A stretch of 64,000 nt of DNA, taken from positions 248,001 through 312,000 of the forward strand of contig CANXME010000897.1 of assembly GCA_948144175.1 (NCBI GenBank), in the 5' to 3' direction. Source of the stretch: Closterium sp. NIES-65. Taxonomy: Eukaryota > Streptophyta > Zygnematophyceae > Desmidiales > Closteriaceae. The notes beneath the pieces are model-generated. The model was not told where the DNA came from, ran no database searches, and worked only from the letters and a program-made list of their open reading frames with translations. The position numbers and the translations under genes are program-made. Below are positions 11,348-23,518 of this stretch, piece after piece; position 1 is the stretch's first letter; each line of letters opens with the position of its first letter.

Positions 11348-13656
11348 TCTCGTCAATTGTGTTGGGTGTCTAGTGTGACGACCAATTTTTCCATTCGCCG
11401 TATTTATCGACGATTACGGAATGATTATTTACTTTTGGTTTCTGTTACGAGTGCAATTGAGTGAACGAACGAGAATTGCACTATCGAAGCAAGAGTCCAA
11501 TGAGCGAAGGCATGAGCGAAGAATATATAGCAAAACTACAGTGGTAACGGTAATGGACTGTGGTTGTCGCGCGACGGGCCTGGGACTGTGGTTGGGTAAA
11601 AGTGTCGAAGTAGAGGCCCGGATCGCGGGTTACTCGCCGAGCCGTGAGGTCGGGGTGCGATGTGCGAAGGTGGCGGGCGGATTGTCGATGCGAGGGTTGC
11701 GAGTGGTAACGGTGCTGACTGTGGTGCTACAGTGATGTACGCGTTGAGCAGGGATGCGAAGTAAGGAAAAGGAATTTTCCTTACAGTTTCACATTTATTG
11801 GAGACTCTTATGTATCAGTGCCGTCACCTCCACGCCTTTAGAGCAGTCCAAGAAAAATGTTTAAAGGGGTGCTTCAAACGTTGAAAATGACGAATATTGC
11901 ACTGTTCATTCGAGTCGACCGAAAAAAGGGCTACCAAATGTTAAGGGGTTGCTACGCAACCCAAAAACCCGCTTAAGATTCTAGTTTTCCTAATCATGAA
12001 ATTGTATTTCCGATGAAACTTCATTTTCCCCGAATCAGGACCTTTGTTTTCTCGCTACAGTGATGTGCTGGGCAGCAGTGGTGCACTGTACCGTTGGCCG
12101 CGTGGGTCTGGGGTTGTCTGTCGTCTATGTGGATAGCATTGCTGCTCCTGTTTTCATCATTGTGCATGACAGCCCACGTGTCAGTTACGGTGAGTATTCA
12201 CTGCAAGGGAAGCCCAATCTGCCAGACTTCACTTACCCTAAATGTCGGGCCTTTCCCTGAGTTAATGAATGGAGCGGAGGATATGGACGTTCCGTCAACT
12301 CTTCTGTCCCTCCCCTCACAAACACAAACCCCAACAATGCATTCACCACTTAAAATGGGCCTTCTTACTGTTGCTCCTCTCATGAAGAACTTGTATGGGT
12401 TTAGGGACCATCCTGAATGATGCTGTGTGAATCTGGACTTGGAAAGCCTACTCGAAGAGGAGGTTTCCCCCTTCTAGACTTCGGTCTCACTTAAACGAAT
12501 GTTTGAACCTCTGACTCGCTCCCAAAACAGACACAGTCGCTGAGTGGGACCACGAACGTTCCACTCGGAAACTTTCTCTCCAACTGGGTTTTTAGGTTGT
12601 GTACTGCCCAGTTCACATTTGCAACTCGCAAGGCACACCCCAGCCGACAAGTGGACCACACACATACGCAAGCCCATCATCACACACATCTACGGACTGA
12701 CTTTTTGCCTGAGGGAGTACAGTCGATGCTCAGACCATCACAAAACATTGGCCTCGCACAATGAGAAAATTAGTCACTCGCGAACGTTTTGCCTGTGAGT
12801 GACTAAATTGACCATCGTGCCGATTTCGGGGTACAGTCACCAAGTTGAGGAAGAAAAACATCTACAAAATATAAACAACAACGGTTGCTCTTCATCAGAG
12901 AAGCTAGCCTGGTTACGAAGTTAAAGCCCTCAAATCGATTCACGTTGCAATTTCAAATTATTGTCACATTTTTGCCCGTGGCGACAACGGCGAACTTGGC
13001 GAAAGAACTTGAGCAGATTTCACGCACATGCCGCCCGCCTACCTGGTGTTCTTGAAATGGGCACCGACTGTAACGTCAACTCTCACTCAGACGTCACCAT
13101 CAGTAAGAACTTGGACAGCACTTGACCAGCTTTTCTCGTTTTGTGCAATAACGTTTTCCAGTATTTACTGTATTGGATATATTGCAGGGATAAAACTTTC
13201 ACATAGATTTATGACACCTGCCCGTATTACTGTTCAGTGTGAAATGCTTCCTTGAAACCGCGTCCTGCCATCCCTCGCCAGAGCCAGCTGGGCTTGCATT
13301 ACTGCCAAACCACTCCACCAACCATCTGCACTCGGTCCCTCTTGGTTTGCCTTGTGCGCGATTCTACCACATCCGCTGCTACTGTCGCCTGTTTTCGCCT
13401 GCTTGAGAATGTTTTCGCCTGACTTCGCTCGGTTCCGCTCAGGACCTTGCTCCAATAGGCTCGTGTGGATTCCTCGACGCCAGCAGACACGCTTCACCAG
13501 CAGCAATTTGAACCGACAAGCCTGATTGTATCCCAGTGTCTCCGACGCCCAGATACTACAGACAGCTCGATTGCCAAAACCACCGCCAAATCGACCTTCT
13601 ATACGCTTCTCACCCTCTCTCTCGCGCTGGTCCTAACACAGCGGAAATATATTCTC
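11348..13656. other. Host intergenic DNA, no recognised gene
   Basis: This is mixed-composition sequence between element B and the open frame at 13657. Small foldbacks are visible (GTAAGGAAAA against TTTTCCTTAC at about 11761-11784; TAGTCACTC against GAGTGACTA at 12771-12805). No open frame shows recognisable protein features. The part just before 13657 could be promoter and 5' UTR of that gene, but no convincing core promoter was seen. Confidence 0.5.
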
Positions 13657-15639
13657 ATGGTCCCTAGAATTGATTGCATGCCTCTCGGGCAAGAAGAGCG
13701 TTGGCCAGTAACGTATCTCCATGTCACGCCAATACCTCCTGTCGGGCAAAGCACTTTAGCAGAATGTAGTCCTTCTCACTGCGGCAGTCGGGAATCCATG
13801 GGCCTACTCTCGCACTCGCAAACGGTGTCCAGGCTTCCGCCAAGTGGGATTAGTAGCAGGCACGCGGCGTCGAAACGCCAAAAAAAGCCGCCTCGCCTGC
13901 AGTCGGCTGAATCCGAGCAGTCGATACTTGCGAGCGAAGCGCCGGTAAATGGAAACGCTGGAGTTTCATCTGAAAGGCAAGAACAATCAAACGTTGGTGA
14001 ATCGGACCAGTATCACCAGCAACGGCAGAAACCGCAGCAGCAGGAGCAGCGGCGGCAGCAGCAACAACAGCAACCGCAACAGCAGCAGCAGCAGCAGCCG
14101 TTTCGGCCCCTGTCGGCGGGTCGCTCCTGTCCCGCGAGTAGTCCCAATCAGCAACGTCAAGGAGCCGCTGAGTTAGCCGTTAGCGTGTCGCCATGTCTCG
14201 ACAATTCTGCAACCGGCGCTCCTACCTCTGACGCTTTAGGTGACTACAATTCTGGTTCAGGTGCCGCATTCGGCGGCACTCCACCAAGAGCCGATTCGAA
14301 CGGTGCCACTGATTTGAACATCCCGCGTCGCGCAAGCGAGCGGCAAGGGGTGGAAAAGCGTCGAAGCCGGCTAGCCCCCGCCCGGCACAGCTCCCGTTGC
14401 TCCCCGCCAGTGCTCGTCCCCGCGGAAATCCGCTCATCCTTTTTTCCGCCCCAGTCCCCCGTGCCTATTCTTTCGTTCCCCGCGTTTCCCTGTCCTCTTT
14501 CTCAATCCCCCCGACAATTTGGCGACTCAGCGCAACCGTCTATCCGCAAGCCAAGCCGCTCCCCCACCCACCGGGTTCCTTCGTCCTTCTCCCCCTCCCC
14601 GCTCGCCTCCCCGCGCGCTACCGTTTGCGCCACCCCGCCCGGGACTCCGCTCGCGGTCTCCGTGGGTCGGGCACTCCGAAATAACGACGATTTCTTGGCA
14701 TATACTAGTAACTATGCCGTCGCGGGGCTTAACCCGCGATTGTTACTGTCGCGAGGAGCCGGGTCGCAGTTGCTGCATCCGTCGTCGTCGATTAGCCGGA
14801 TCTGGACGCAACCGCGAGCCGACTCAGAGTTAAGTCTGCTTACTTCTAGAAGCGGCGACGCGGCTTCCGGGAGAAGCGGCGGTTGTTCCGGGGCGCATCG
14901 GGAGCCGCGCTGCGGGAACGAGAGAGGATGTGAGGAAGCGGAAGGATGCGGGGGAGCGGAAGGATGCGGGGGAGCGGAAGGATGCGGGGAAAGAGCGGGT
15001 TTTACAAGGGCAGGGTCGATGCGCGGCGAGTGGGGGAGAGATAAGCGGCGGAAGAAGCGCGATGCGAACGCGGAAATGTGCAGGCTGCGAGGGGGCCGCG
15101 CACAAACAGAACGAGGGGGTTTCGAGGAGGGGGGAATCAGAAGTCAAGGGGGGCCGGGCGCAGGGGAATGTGAGCGGAATGAGCGGGACGGAGGGTCTTC
15201 TCAGGGGGTCATTGGGGCTTCCGCGCATCCGCGCGCGCGCGTTTCCCCCGCGCGTGTTCCCGCCACCCCTGGGTCCGCCGTGCAAGTTTCCGCCATGTTC
15301 TGGGAGGCCCTGCTTGGCGGCGGAGGCACGGGGGAAGGCGCGGAGGGGGTAGCGTTGGGGGAAGCGGCGCTGGGGGAAGTTGGGGGGAGAAACAAGTCGT
15401 ATGGCGGAGCACAGTGTGAGAGGGAAGAGTCTGAGGAAAGAGTGTGTGAGAAGAGAGTGTGCAGAGGAGGCAAGGCGGAGAGGTTTGAGCAGGACGCGGA
15501 GAAGGAAGCGTGGATGGAAATCGGCGGTGGGGGTGGGTGTGTGTTTGGGGGTGCGGGTGCGGGTGCGGGTGCCGGTGGGAGTGGTGGTGGGGGTGGGGAA
15601 GGGATGGATGCGAATGGGCGGTCATGCACGCCAAGGTGA
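13657..15639 (+). CDS. Unrecognised Gln/Pro/Gly-rich protein, possible large exon
   Basis: An open frame of about 660 codons begins at the ATG at 13657 (MVPRIDCMPLGQ); the frame stays open upstream to about 13465 without an earlier ATG. I do not recognise the product. Visible parts: a basic patch (SKRQKKPPR) near residue 75, a Gln-rich run near residues 130-160, a Ser/Pro-rich middle, an ordinary-looking stretch (NNDDFLAYTSNYAVAGLNPR) near residues 345-365, a short tandem peptide repeat EGCGGA (three 18-bp units, about 14937-14992), and a Gly-rich tail. Length and repeat periodicity in frame favour real coding, but high GC alone lengthens open frames. It may be one exon of a longer gene whose 3' part was separated by the insertion of D at 16322. 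No membrane segment or known domain is visible. Confidence 0.4.
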   Translation: MVPRIDCMPLGQEERWPVTYLHVTPIPPVGQSTLAECSPSHCGSRESMGLLSHSQTVSRLPPSGISSRHAASKRQKKPPRLQSAESEQSILASEAPVNGNAGVSSERQEQSNVGESDQYHQQRQKPQQQEQRRQQQQQQPQQQQQQQPFRPLSAGRSCPASSPNQQRQGAAELAVSVSPCLDNSATGAPTSDALGDYNSGSGAAFGGTPPRADSNGATDLNIPRRASERQGVEKRRSRLAPARHSSRCSPPVLVPAEIRSSFFPPQSPVPILSFPAFPCPLSQSPRQFGDSAQPSIRKPSRSPTHRVPSSFSPSPLASPRATVCATPPGTPLAVSVGRALRNNDDFLAYTSNYAVAGLNPRLLLSRGAGSQLLHPSSSISRIWTQPRADSELSLLTSRSGDAASGRSGGCSGAHREPRCGNERGCEEAEGCGGAEGCGGAEGCGERAGFTRAGSMRGEWGRDKRRKKRDANAEMCRLRGGRAQTERGGFEEGGIRSQGGPGAGECERNERDGGSSQGVIGASAHPRARVSPARVPATPGSAVQVSAMFWEALLGGGGTGEGAEGVALGEAALGEVGGRNKSYGGAQCEREESEERVCEKRVCRGGKAERFEQDAEKEAWMEIGGGGGCVFGGAGAGAGAGGSGGGGGEGMDANGRSCTPR

Positions 15640-16321
15640 GGCAGGCGCTTTCACACGAAATCCAGCACGAGGGGTGGAGCAGCGGGGGCAACAGGCACGG
15701 GAGACATGGTGAGAGGGAGACAACGAGCAGCAGATATTCCCACAGCACCAGGCGTGGCTTGCACGCGAGGGAATGGTGGTGCAGCAGCAAGGGCGGTGGC
15801 TTTTGAGGCGCCACGAACGGCGGCCGCGGCTTTGGAAGAGTCTCCGGAAGCTGTTGAGATAGGCCGCGGAGCAGCGAGTGTTGAGGGAGATGTTGTAGGC
15901 TCAGGAGGGAGCGGTGGGAGTGCAAGGGTGACCTTGTCTCAAGTGGCAGATGTGAGTGGGATGGCTGTAGTAAAAAGGGTGCGGGGGAGTGCAGGAGACA
16001 GGCTGGGTGCAGGCGGTGATGGTGGTGGTGGTGGTGCTGCTGCTGCTGCTGCTTCTGCTTCTGCTGCTGGTGTGGGGCTTGGTCCAGGATGGCAGGCGTG
16101 GCCGGATGACTGTGCTGAGACGATAGCCATGGCCTGATGCTGATCCATAGTGGTCCTTTTTTCAGTCGGCTCGGCTCAAAAATCGACTCATCACATGCTG
16201 ATGCTGAGCCATGATGGTCCATGCTCTGCGCTATGGCCATGGTTATCTGCTGCTGTGGCTGCTTTGGTGTAATACCGGTATGCCTGAAGCACTGTGCGAA
16301 AGGGTGTTAAGAAGAGTCGTG
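15640..16321. other. GC-rich host DNA downstream of the open frame
   Basis: It contains a (GGT)/(GCT) trinucleotide stretch at about 16018-16070 encoding Gly/Ala in one frame and Gln/His in the other. Near-duplicate 20-bp pieces (GATGCTGATCCATAGTGGTCC and GATGCTGAGCCATGATGGTCC types) occur at about 16136-16156 and 16199-16219. It may hold a further exon on either strand, but nothing decides between them. It ends at the target duplication TCGTG (16317-16321) of element D. Confidence 0.35.
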
Positions 16322-16430
16322 TGTCAAATGTTGTAGCCTGTAGTGAGGTTTGTCTTAGGGGGTACAGAAGTTAGGGTTTGTTATATGTACCCCAACCAAC
16401 ATCAATGGATCATCATTCCTCATTTTGACA
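16322..16430 (+). repeat. 5' LTR of element D (109 bp)
   Basis: It runs TGTCAAATGTTG to CATTTTGACA, is identical to 23519-23627, and is followed directly by TGGTATCAGC. Confidence 0.95.
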
Positions 16431-16549
16431 TGGTATCAGCTAGGTTAGGATCCTGTGGGATCCCGTTCCTCCGTTCTCCGTTCGTCCCTCCCGAGCCTGA
16501 TCCTACCTCTCGTTCGTACCGGTTCCGTTGTTACCGCGCCTAGTACCGA

Positions 16550-17180
16550 GCCTAGCGCCCTCTCCCCCGTCGCTTAGCGCCCTTTCTCCCCGTCGCCTAG
16601 CGCCCTTCCCCCCCCCCCCCCCCCCCCCCCCGTCGCGTCGCGCCCTTTCCCCCCGTCGCCTAGCGCTCTTTCCCCCCGTCGCGTCGCGCCCGTTCCCCCC
16701 GTCACGTCGTGCCCGCCCTTTCCCCCCCGTCCCGTCGCCCTGTCCCGTCGCGTCGCCCTGCCCCGTCCCGTCGCCCTCCCCCGTCGCGTCGCCCTGCCCC
16801 GTCCCGTCACCCTGCCGCGTCGCGTCGCCCTGCCCCGTCGCGTCGCCCTGCCCTGTCCCGTCACCCTGCCCCATCGCGCCGCCCTGCCCCGTCGCGTCGC
16901 CCTGTCCCGTCCCTACGCCCTGGCCCGTCGCCCTACCCTACGCCCTGGCCCGTCGCCCTACCCTACGCCCTGGCCCATCGCCCTACCCTACGCCCTGGCC
17001 CGTCGCCCTACGCCCTAGGTCGCCCTACCCTACGCCCTGGCCCGTCGCCCTACCCTACGCCCTGGCCCGTCGCCCTACCCTACGCCCTGGCCCGTCGCCC
17101 TACCCTACGCCCTGGCCCGTCGCCCTACCCTACGCCCTAGCCCGTCGCCCTACCCTACGCCCTGGCCCGTCGCCCTAGCC
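16550..17180 (+). repeat. C-rich tandem-repeat leader of element D
   Basis: It starts with GTCGC-rich units around a C-run (16610-16630). From about 16915 it becomes a regular array of about 24 bp built of CCCGTCGCCCTACCC and TACGCCCTGG, roughly ten copies. It occupies the same place as the leader arrays of B, C, E and G, though the unit differs. Confidence 0.85.
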
Positions 17181-20100
17181 CGCTCTTCCGCTGCGACTGA
17201 GTCCCCTTCCCACCTGAACCCTAATTTGCCTCTTCTCCCCGGTTGTTACTCGCCTGTTCGTTCGCGTTAGTTCTCACTATGGCGACTCCGCGAGTTCTTC
17301 GTTTCGACGCTGACGGTAGACCACTTGACTTTTCCGTCTGGCTTCTTCGCGCTCGCCGTCTGTTAGAGAGTCAGGTCCAGGGGGGCGAGACCCTCTGGTC
17401 GCACGCTACTGGTGACCTCCCCGAGCCCCCCGAGCCTACAGCTTTAGGCTCTGCCCCTGACGACGCTGCTACGGCTCGCTTTGCCCGTCAGCGCGCTGAC
17501 CGGACGGCTTGGACGTCGCGTGACGCTGCGGCCTGCATCGCACTCAGCAGCCTCCTCCCTGAGTCAGAGGAGGTCCACTTTACTCAGGTTCGCACCGCTG
17601 CTGCGTACCTCACTGCGATTAAGGCCCGCTACTCTACTCCCGCTACTGTCTCTCTTGGCCGTCTTTTCCTCCCGTTCCTGTTTCCTGATCTCGCCTCGTT
17701 TGAGCGCTCTGCTGACTTGATCGCTCACCTCCGCTCGCTCGACGCTAGTTACCGCGCTGCTTGCACTGAGGCACAGCTTGCACTGCTTCCTCCCCCCATG
17801 GCGATTACTGTCTATTTCATCGCCACTAGCCTCCCTGACCGCCTAGCCTCCGTTCGTGACGCGCTTCTGCTGAAGCACCCTAGTGAGCTGACTATCGAGG
17901 TCCTTGAGTCTGCACTCAAGGACGTCGAGAGCAACCTTCGCTCGGTAGCTGCCGCCTCTGGTACTGTGTCCCCCCCACTCTTCCACGGGTGCACAGTCCC
18001 GCAGTTACCCACCTTCACTGCCTCTCTCGCCACTGCCGCTACTGACGCGACTGCGGCTGCTGTTACGACTGCGTCGCGGTCCCGCGGCAAGGGGGGCAAG
18101 AAAGGTAGTTCTGGTGGAGGTGGAGGTGGAGGTAGCGGAGGTAGTGGGGGTGCTGTTGCGACTGGCGGTGGTGGGAGTGCAGCGTCTGGAGAGACCCCTC
18201 GTGCAGCGGCTGGTGACTCCACTGCGCCTGCTGGTGGCGGCGACCCCCGAGCTCGTCAGTCGCCTCCTGTACTGCCGACCCCACTAGGTGGAGCAGCGGC
18301 GTGGTACCAGGCTCAGCGTCAGCAGCACCTTCAGCAGCAGCAGCAGCCCCTTTCCTCCCGCCAGCCTCAGCAGCAGCAGCGTCAGCAGCTGGCTCCGGGG
18401 TCGGGGCTGCGTCAGCCCCAGCGCGGTGCTTCTTACCCTCCCTGCACCTATCAGGTTCTGACAGGTCCTCGTCGGGGCCACCCTTGTGGCCGCTTTCACC
18501 CCCCTGGTCAGTGCTTTGCTCAGCTCACTGACACGGTCCGGTTGGCCTACGGGGTTGGCGGTCCTGCTCCTGACTGGCTTCCTCTGGTTCAGCGCTACGG
18601 CTCCGCTCTGTGGGGCATGTCTGCTGAGCAGTTAGTTGATCTGATTGGTGCTCCTCATGCTATGTATGCTGTTGTTGACTCTAGTGTTTCTGACTCTGTT
18701 TACTCTGGTGTTGTTAGCTTAGGTGCTAGTCTTGCTCAGTTGCCTGTTGCTAGTGTAGGTTCTTGTGTAGACTCTAGACCAGCGACTACCTCAGAGGACG
18801 CTTCGCTGTCGTTCACGCTGGACTCTGGAGCCTCACACTGCTTCTTCCGGGACAGCACGACACTTACACCACTTCCTGCGCCTGTTTCTGTGGCTTTGGC
18901 TGATCCCACTACGGGACCAGTCACTGCACGTCACACTACCACTTTACCGTGTCCTGCTGCTCCCTCCGGGTCTCTCACTGGGTTTCACGTCCCCTCGTTC
19001 TCCCGGAACTTGGTGGGCGTGCGACCCCTCGTGAGTCAGCACGTGGGTGTGTGGTTTGAGCCTTCTGGAGAGACTGCGGTGTGTGTTGACGGAGACTCTT
19101 ACCAGCCTCTTGCTACCTTTACTGCTGAGCCGGGCTCAGGTCTCTACACTCTTCACACTGGCCCGCGTGCGCCGCAGCAGCAGCCGCAGCAGCAGCAGCA
19201 GCCGCAGCCGCAGCAGCAGCAGCAGCAGCAGCAGCACCAGCGGCCGCACCAGCAGCCCCCCCTACTGCCACTGCCCCCGGTTCCCCCCCCCGTTCGGGTC
19301 CCCGTGTCTCACCAGGTTGCTTCGTCCCCCCAGGTGTCTGTGTCGTGTCAGGTTCCTACGTCTGTTCCAGTCGCTGCGTCGTGCTCCTGCCGGTCGCTTG
19401 CCCACCCCACCGTTCTGTGGCACCACCGAATGGGGCACCCGTCCCTTCCTCGTCTGCGCGCTATGTCTAGTCAGCGTCTTGTCCTAGGCCTCCCACGTGT
19501 CTTGCCGTCGCTGCCGCCTTCGCTTGCGCCGCCGTGTGGTCCCTGCGTCGAGGGTCGGCTGCGCGCCGCCCCTCACTCCGCCTCCCTTCGTCCGGCCACC
19601 GAGCCTTTTGAGACGCTTCACTTGGACGTCTGGGACCCCGCCCCTCGTCTAGGCCCTGAGCGTGAGCGCTACTTTCTGGTGGTCGTTGACGACTTCTCCC
19701 GCTACACCACAGTGTTCCCTCTGGCGAAGAAGTCTGAGGTGACTTCTACGCTGATCAGGTGGTTGCTCACCACCGAGGACACTCGTGGTCGTCGTGTCAG
19801 CTGCCTCCACTCCGACCGTGGGGGTGAGTTTCGCTCCGGCATTCTCGCTGGATTCTGTCGCGAGCAGGGCATTCGTCAGTCCTGGACGCTTCCAGAGTCC
19901 CCACAGCAGAATGGGGTTGCTGAGCGCCGCATAGGCCTGGTCATGGAGATCGCCCGCACCTCCCTGACTCACGCCTGTGGCCCCCATTTTCTGTGGCCCT
20001 ACGCGGTCAGGTACGCCGCGCACCAGCTGAACCTCTGGCCACGTGTCTCTCGACCAGAGGTTTCACCGACCAGTCTTTGGACAGGGTCCCCTGGTGTTGC

Positions 20101-23100
20101 GTCGTGGTTTCGTGTCTGGGGGTGCTTGGCTCTTGTCCGCGACACCTCCGCGGACAAGCTCTCGCCTCGTGCCGTCCCCTGTGTCTTCCTTGGTTTCCCT
20201 GAGGACTCCTCTGACTTCACCTTTTACCACCCTCCCTCTCACCGGTTCTTTGACTCCCGTGACGTCCGTTTCGAGGAGTCCACTCCGTACTACGTCAGGT
20301 ACCCCAGTCGAGGTCTCCAGGTTCCTCCTCCCCCCCTCTTCCTGACTGCCGCTCCCCCTCCTGTTCCCCCGGTACAGCCTCCCCCCCCTGGTCCAGCCCC
20401 GTCGGGTGTGTCCCAGGCTACCCCTCCTCCTTCGGTAGCCTCTCCAGTACAGCCTCCCTCCCCACAGTCCTCCTCGCAGCGTGCCGCAGGCGCTAGCTCT
20501 CGAGAGGTTGGTGCTGCGCCTGTTCCTGTACCGGTTTCTGGTTCTGGGGGTGGTGGAGTTGGAGCTGGAGTTGGAGCTGGAGTTGGAGCTGGAGTTGGCA
20601 CTGGAGTTTCTGGTTCTGGGGGTGCTGGGGTTGGAGCTGGAGTTGGAGCTGGAGTTTCTGGTTCTCGAGTTGGAGCTGACCCGGTGGGTGCAGAGGACTC
20701 TTGTCGTCCGGGAGCTGGTGCTGGTCGCGCGAACACTGGGGGTGAGAGTGCGCCTCCTTCGGGTTCTGGTGAGCCTGGGTCTGGAGCTGGTGTTAGTGCT
20801 GCCTCTGGGGGTGGTGCGCCTGGTTCTTCGGGGGTGGACTCTGGAGCTACCGCTGCTTCGGACACTACTCCGCCCCCCCACCCCTACCCGACTAGGCACC
20901 AGGCTCGTGTTCGCCGTGCCCGTGACGAGCAGCTGGCGTTGGAAAGAGAGGAGAGGGAGTTACAGCGGCTGGAGGAGCAGCAGCAGCAGCTGGAGCCGCA
21001 GGAGCAGCAGCAGCAGCAGCAGCAGCTGGACCCGCAGGAGCAGCAGTCCCAGCAGCAGCCGCTTCCGCAGCAGCAGCAGTCGCAGCAGCAGCAGCAGCAG
21101 CAGCCACTTCCTCCTCCTGTCTCGGGTCTTCGGACCCTTGGTCTCCCCTCCCCTTCTCCTCCCTCCTCCGCCTATCCTCCTGTCTACGGTCCCACGTTTC
21201 CTCCTCCTGACTCCTCCCCCGCTGTTTTCCCCAGTTCTCCGCCTTTGTCCTCTCCTCCTCCGTCTCGTTCTTGGGCTACTCGTCGCTCCCCTCGTGCTCG
21301 TCCCTCGTCTCCTGTTCCCTTCACTGACCTTCGTACTGCCTTCCTTCTTTCTAGTCCACCTCGTCCGTCTCAGTCTGTGCTTCCGTCTCCTCCTGAGTCG
21401 GCCCTCACTGTGTCACTCCCTACTCCTGTCACTGACTACTACCGCACGTACCGTCCTGTTCTCTCTCGTGTTCTCGCCTCTCTTGTTACTCACCCTCGTG
21501 CCTCTGTGTCCTCTGTGTCCGCTCTTACTGCCGCAGTTACTGACTTTGCCTCTACCCGCCGCCTTGACTACGCCACCACGCTTGTGGCTGCTCCTCCTAC
21601 CAGTCCTCTGGCCGTCGGGGGTGTGTCTGCCCTTGGCTGTGACGCCCTAGAGGACAGGCAGTTTGAGCTAGAGTTCCTGGCGGCCGCTTCCCCTCATCTC
21701 TGTGCCATGCTCCTCGCCCCTGAGGGTGACCCCGACGCCCTTGACATTCCGACTCCTCGCACTTACGCTGAGGCAGTGTCAGGGCCTTGGGCCTCTCAGT
21801 GGAGAGCTGCCATGGACGCAGAGATGGCCTCCTACAGATCCACAGGCACCTACGTCGATGAGGTTCCCCCCCCTGGGGCGAACGTAGTCGACGGCATGTG
21901 GATCTACAGGGTGAAGCGGCCACCGGGATCTCCCCCGGTCTTCAAGGCGCGCTACGTGGCTAGAGGTTTCAGTCAGCGCGAGGGAGTTGACTTCTTTCAG
22001 ACCTTCGCACCTACCCCGAAGATGACCACTCTTCGGGTGTTACTACACGTAGCAGCACAGAGAGACTACGAGTTACACTCTCTCGACTTCTCCACTGCTT
22101 TCCTTCAGGGCAGCCTACACGAGGAGGTCTAGTTGCGTCGTCCCTCGGCCTTCACTGGCACCTTCCCTCCTGGGACCCAGTGGAGGCTGAGGCGACCTGT
22201 TTACGGTCTTCGCCAGGCCCCTCGTGAGTGGCACGACACTCTGCGTTCTACCCTCTCTGACCTTGGGTTCCAGCCGTCTTCTGCCGACCCGTCGCTGTTC
22301 GTTCGTCGTGGCTCCACACCGTTCTTTGTTCTGGTTTACGTCGACGACCTCGTTTTCGCCACTTCGGACAGGGTTGCTTTGGCAGACGTGAAGTCCGAAC
22401 TGCAGAAGAGACACACGTGCACTGATCTTGGTGAGCTGCGCCACTACCTTGGCCTGCAGATCACCAGGGACAGAGCCGCTCGCACCATTACACTCTCACA
22501 GTCACACATGGTGCAGCAGGTCCTTCAGCGGTTCGGGCTTCAGCACTCCACCGTACAGCGCACACCTCTAGCTGTTGACCACAGACTCACTGGTCCCTTT
22601 CCTGACGAGCCGTTTGAGCCTAGTGGTCCCTACGCAGAGCTTGTGGGTTGCCTCATGTACCTGATGACTTGTACTCGCCCGGACCTCGCCTACCCTCTCA
22701 GCATCCTTGCGCGCTTTGTTGCGCCAGGGAGACACCGTCCTGTTCACTGGACGGCAGCTGTGAGGGTGGCGAAGTACCTAGCGACTACATCAGGCGTGGG
22801 GCTAGTTCTTGGAGGGCAGCAGTCTGTCGTACTCACTGGTCACTGTGACTCCTCTTACGCTGACGACGCTGAGACTCACAGGTCTACTCAGGGGTACTGT
22901 TTCAGTCTGGGTTCTGGAGCTGTTTCCTGGCGTTCCACGCGCTCCTCTTCTGTCTCGACCTCTACAGCTGAGGCTGAGATTTACGCTGGTGCCATGGCGG
23001 CACAGGAGTTGCGTTGGTTGACCTTCTTGCTCGCCGACCTTGGTGAGCGGCCGAGCTCTGCACCGACCTTGTTCACTGACAACAAGGCGTCGATCCTCCT

Positions 23101-23518
23101 CTGTCGTGAGCCGCGACTGGAGAGCAGAGTGAAGCACATTCACGTCAGGTACTTTCTTCTGCGAGAGTTGCAGAGACGTGGACAGGCTCGCTTCGAGTTT
23201 GTGGAGTCCGAGGCCAACACTGCAGACATCTTCACCAAGGCGCTTCCGCCTCGTGACCACCAGAGGTGTTGTGTGCAGTTAGGCCTTGTTGACACAGGTT
23301 CTAGTCATGTGTAGGCTTGAGTTTATTGCCTGCTTCGTCTGTACTCTTGCTATATATACTTGTGATCTCTTAGACTGGCCTTGTGGCCACTGTTGCTTGT
23401 GCTGAGAGAGTGTGGTGACGTTGTGATCCACCCTGAGCTTTGTTTTCTTTTGGACTGGTCTTGTGACCGTACTCTTTTTTTATTTTGCTAGACACCCCTC
23501 ACTTAGGCTATGGGGGTG

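Noticed and set aside
15209-16240. 343-residue His/Pro-rich frame on the - strand
   Set aside because: It overlaps the + strand frame and its make-up mirrors the opposite strand's Gly/Val/Trp repeats; there is no independent sign of coding.
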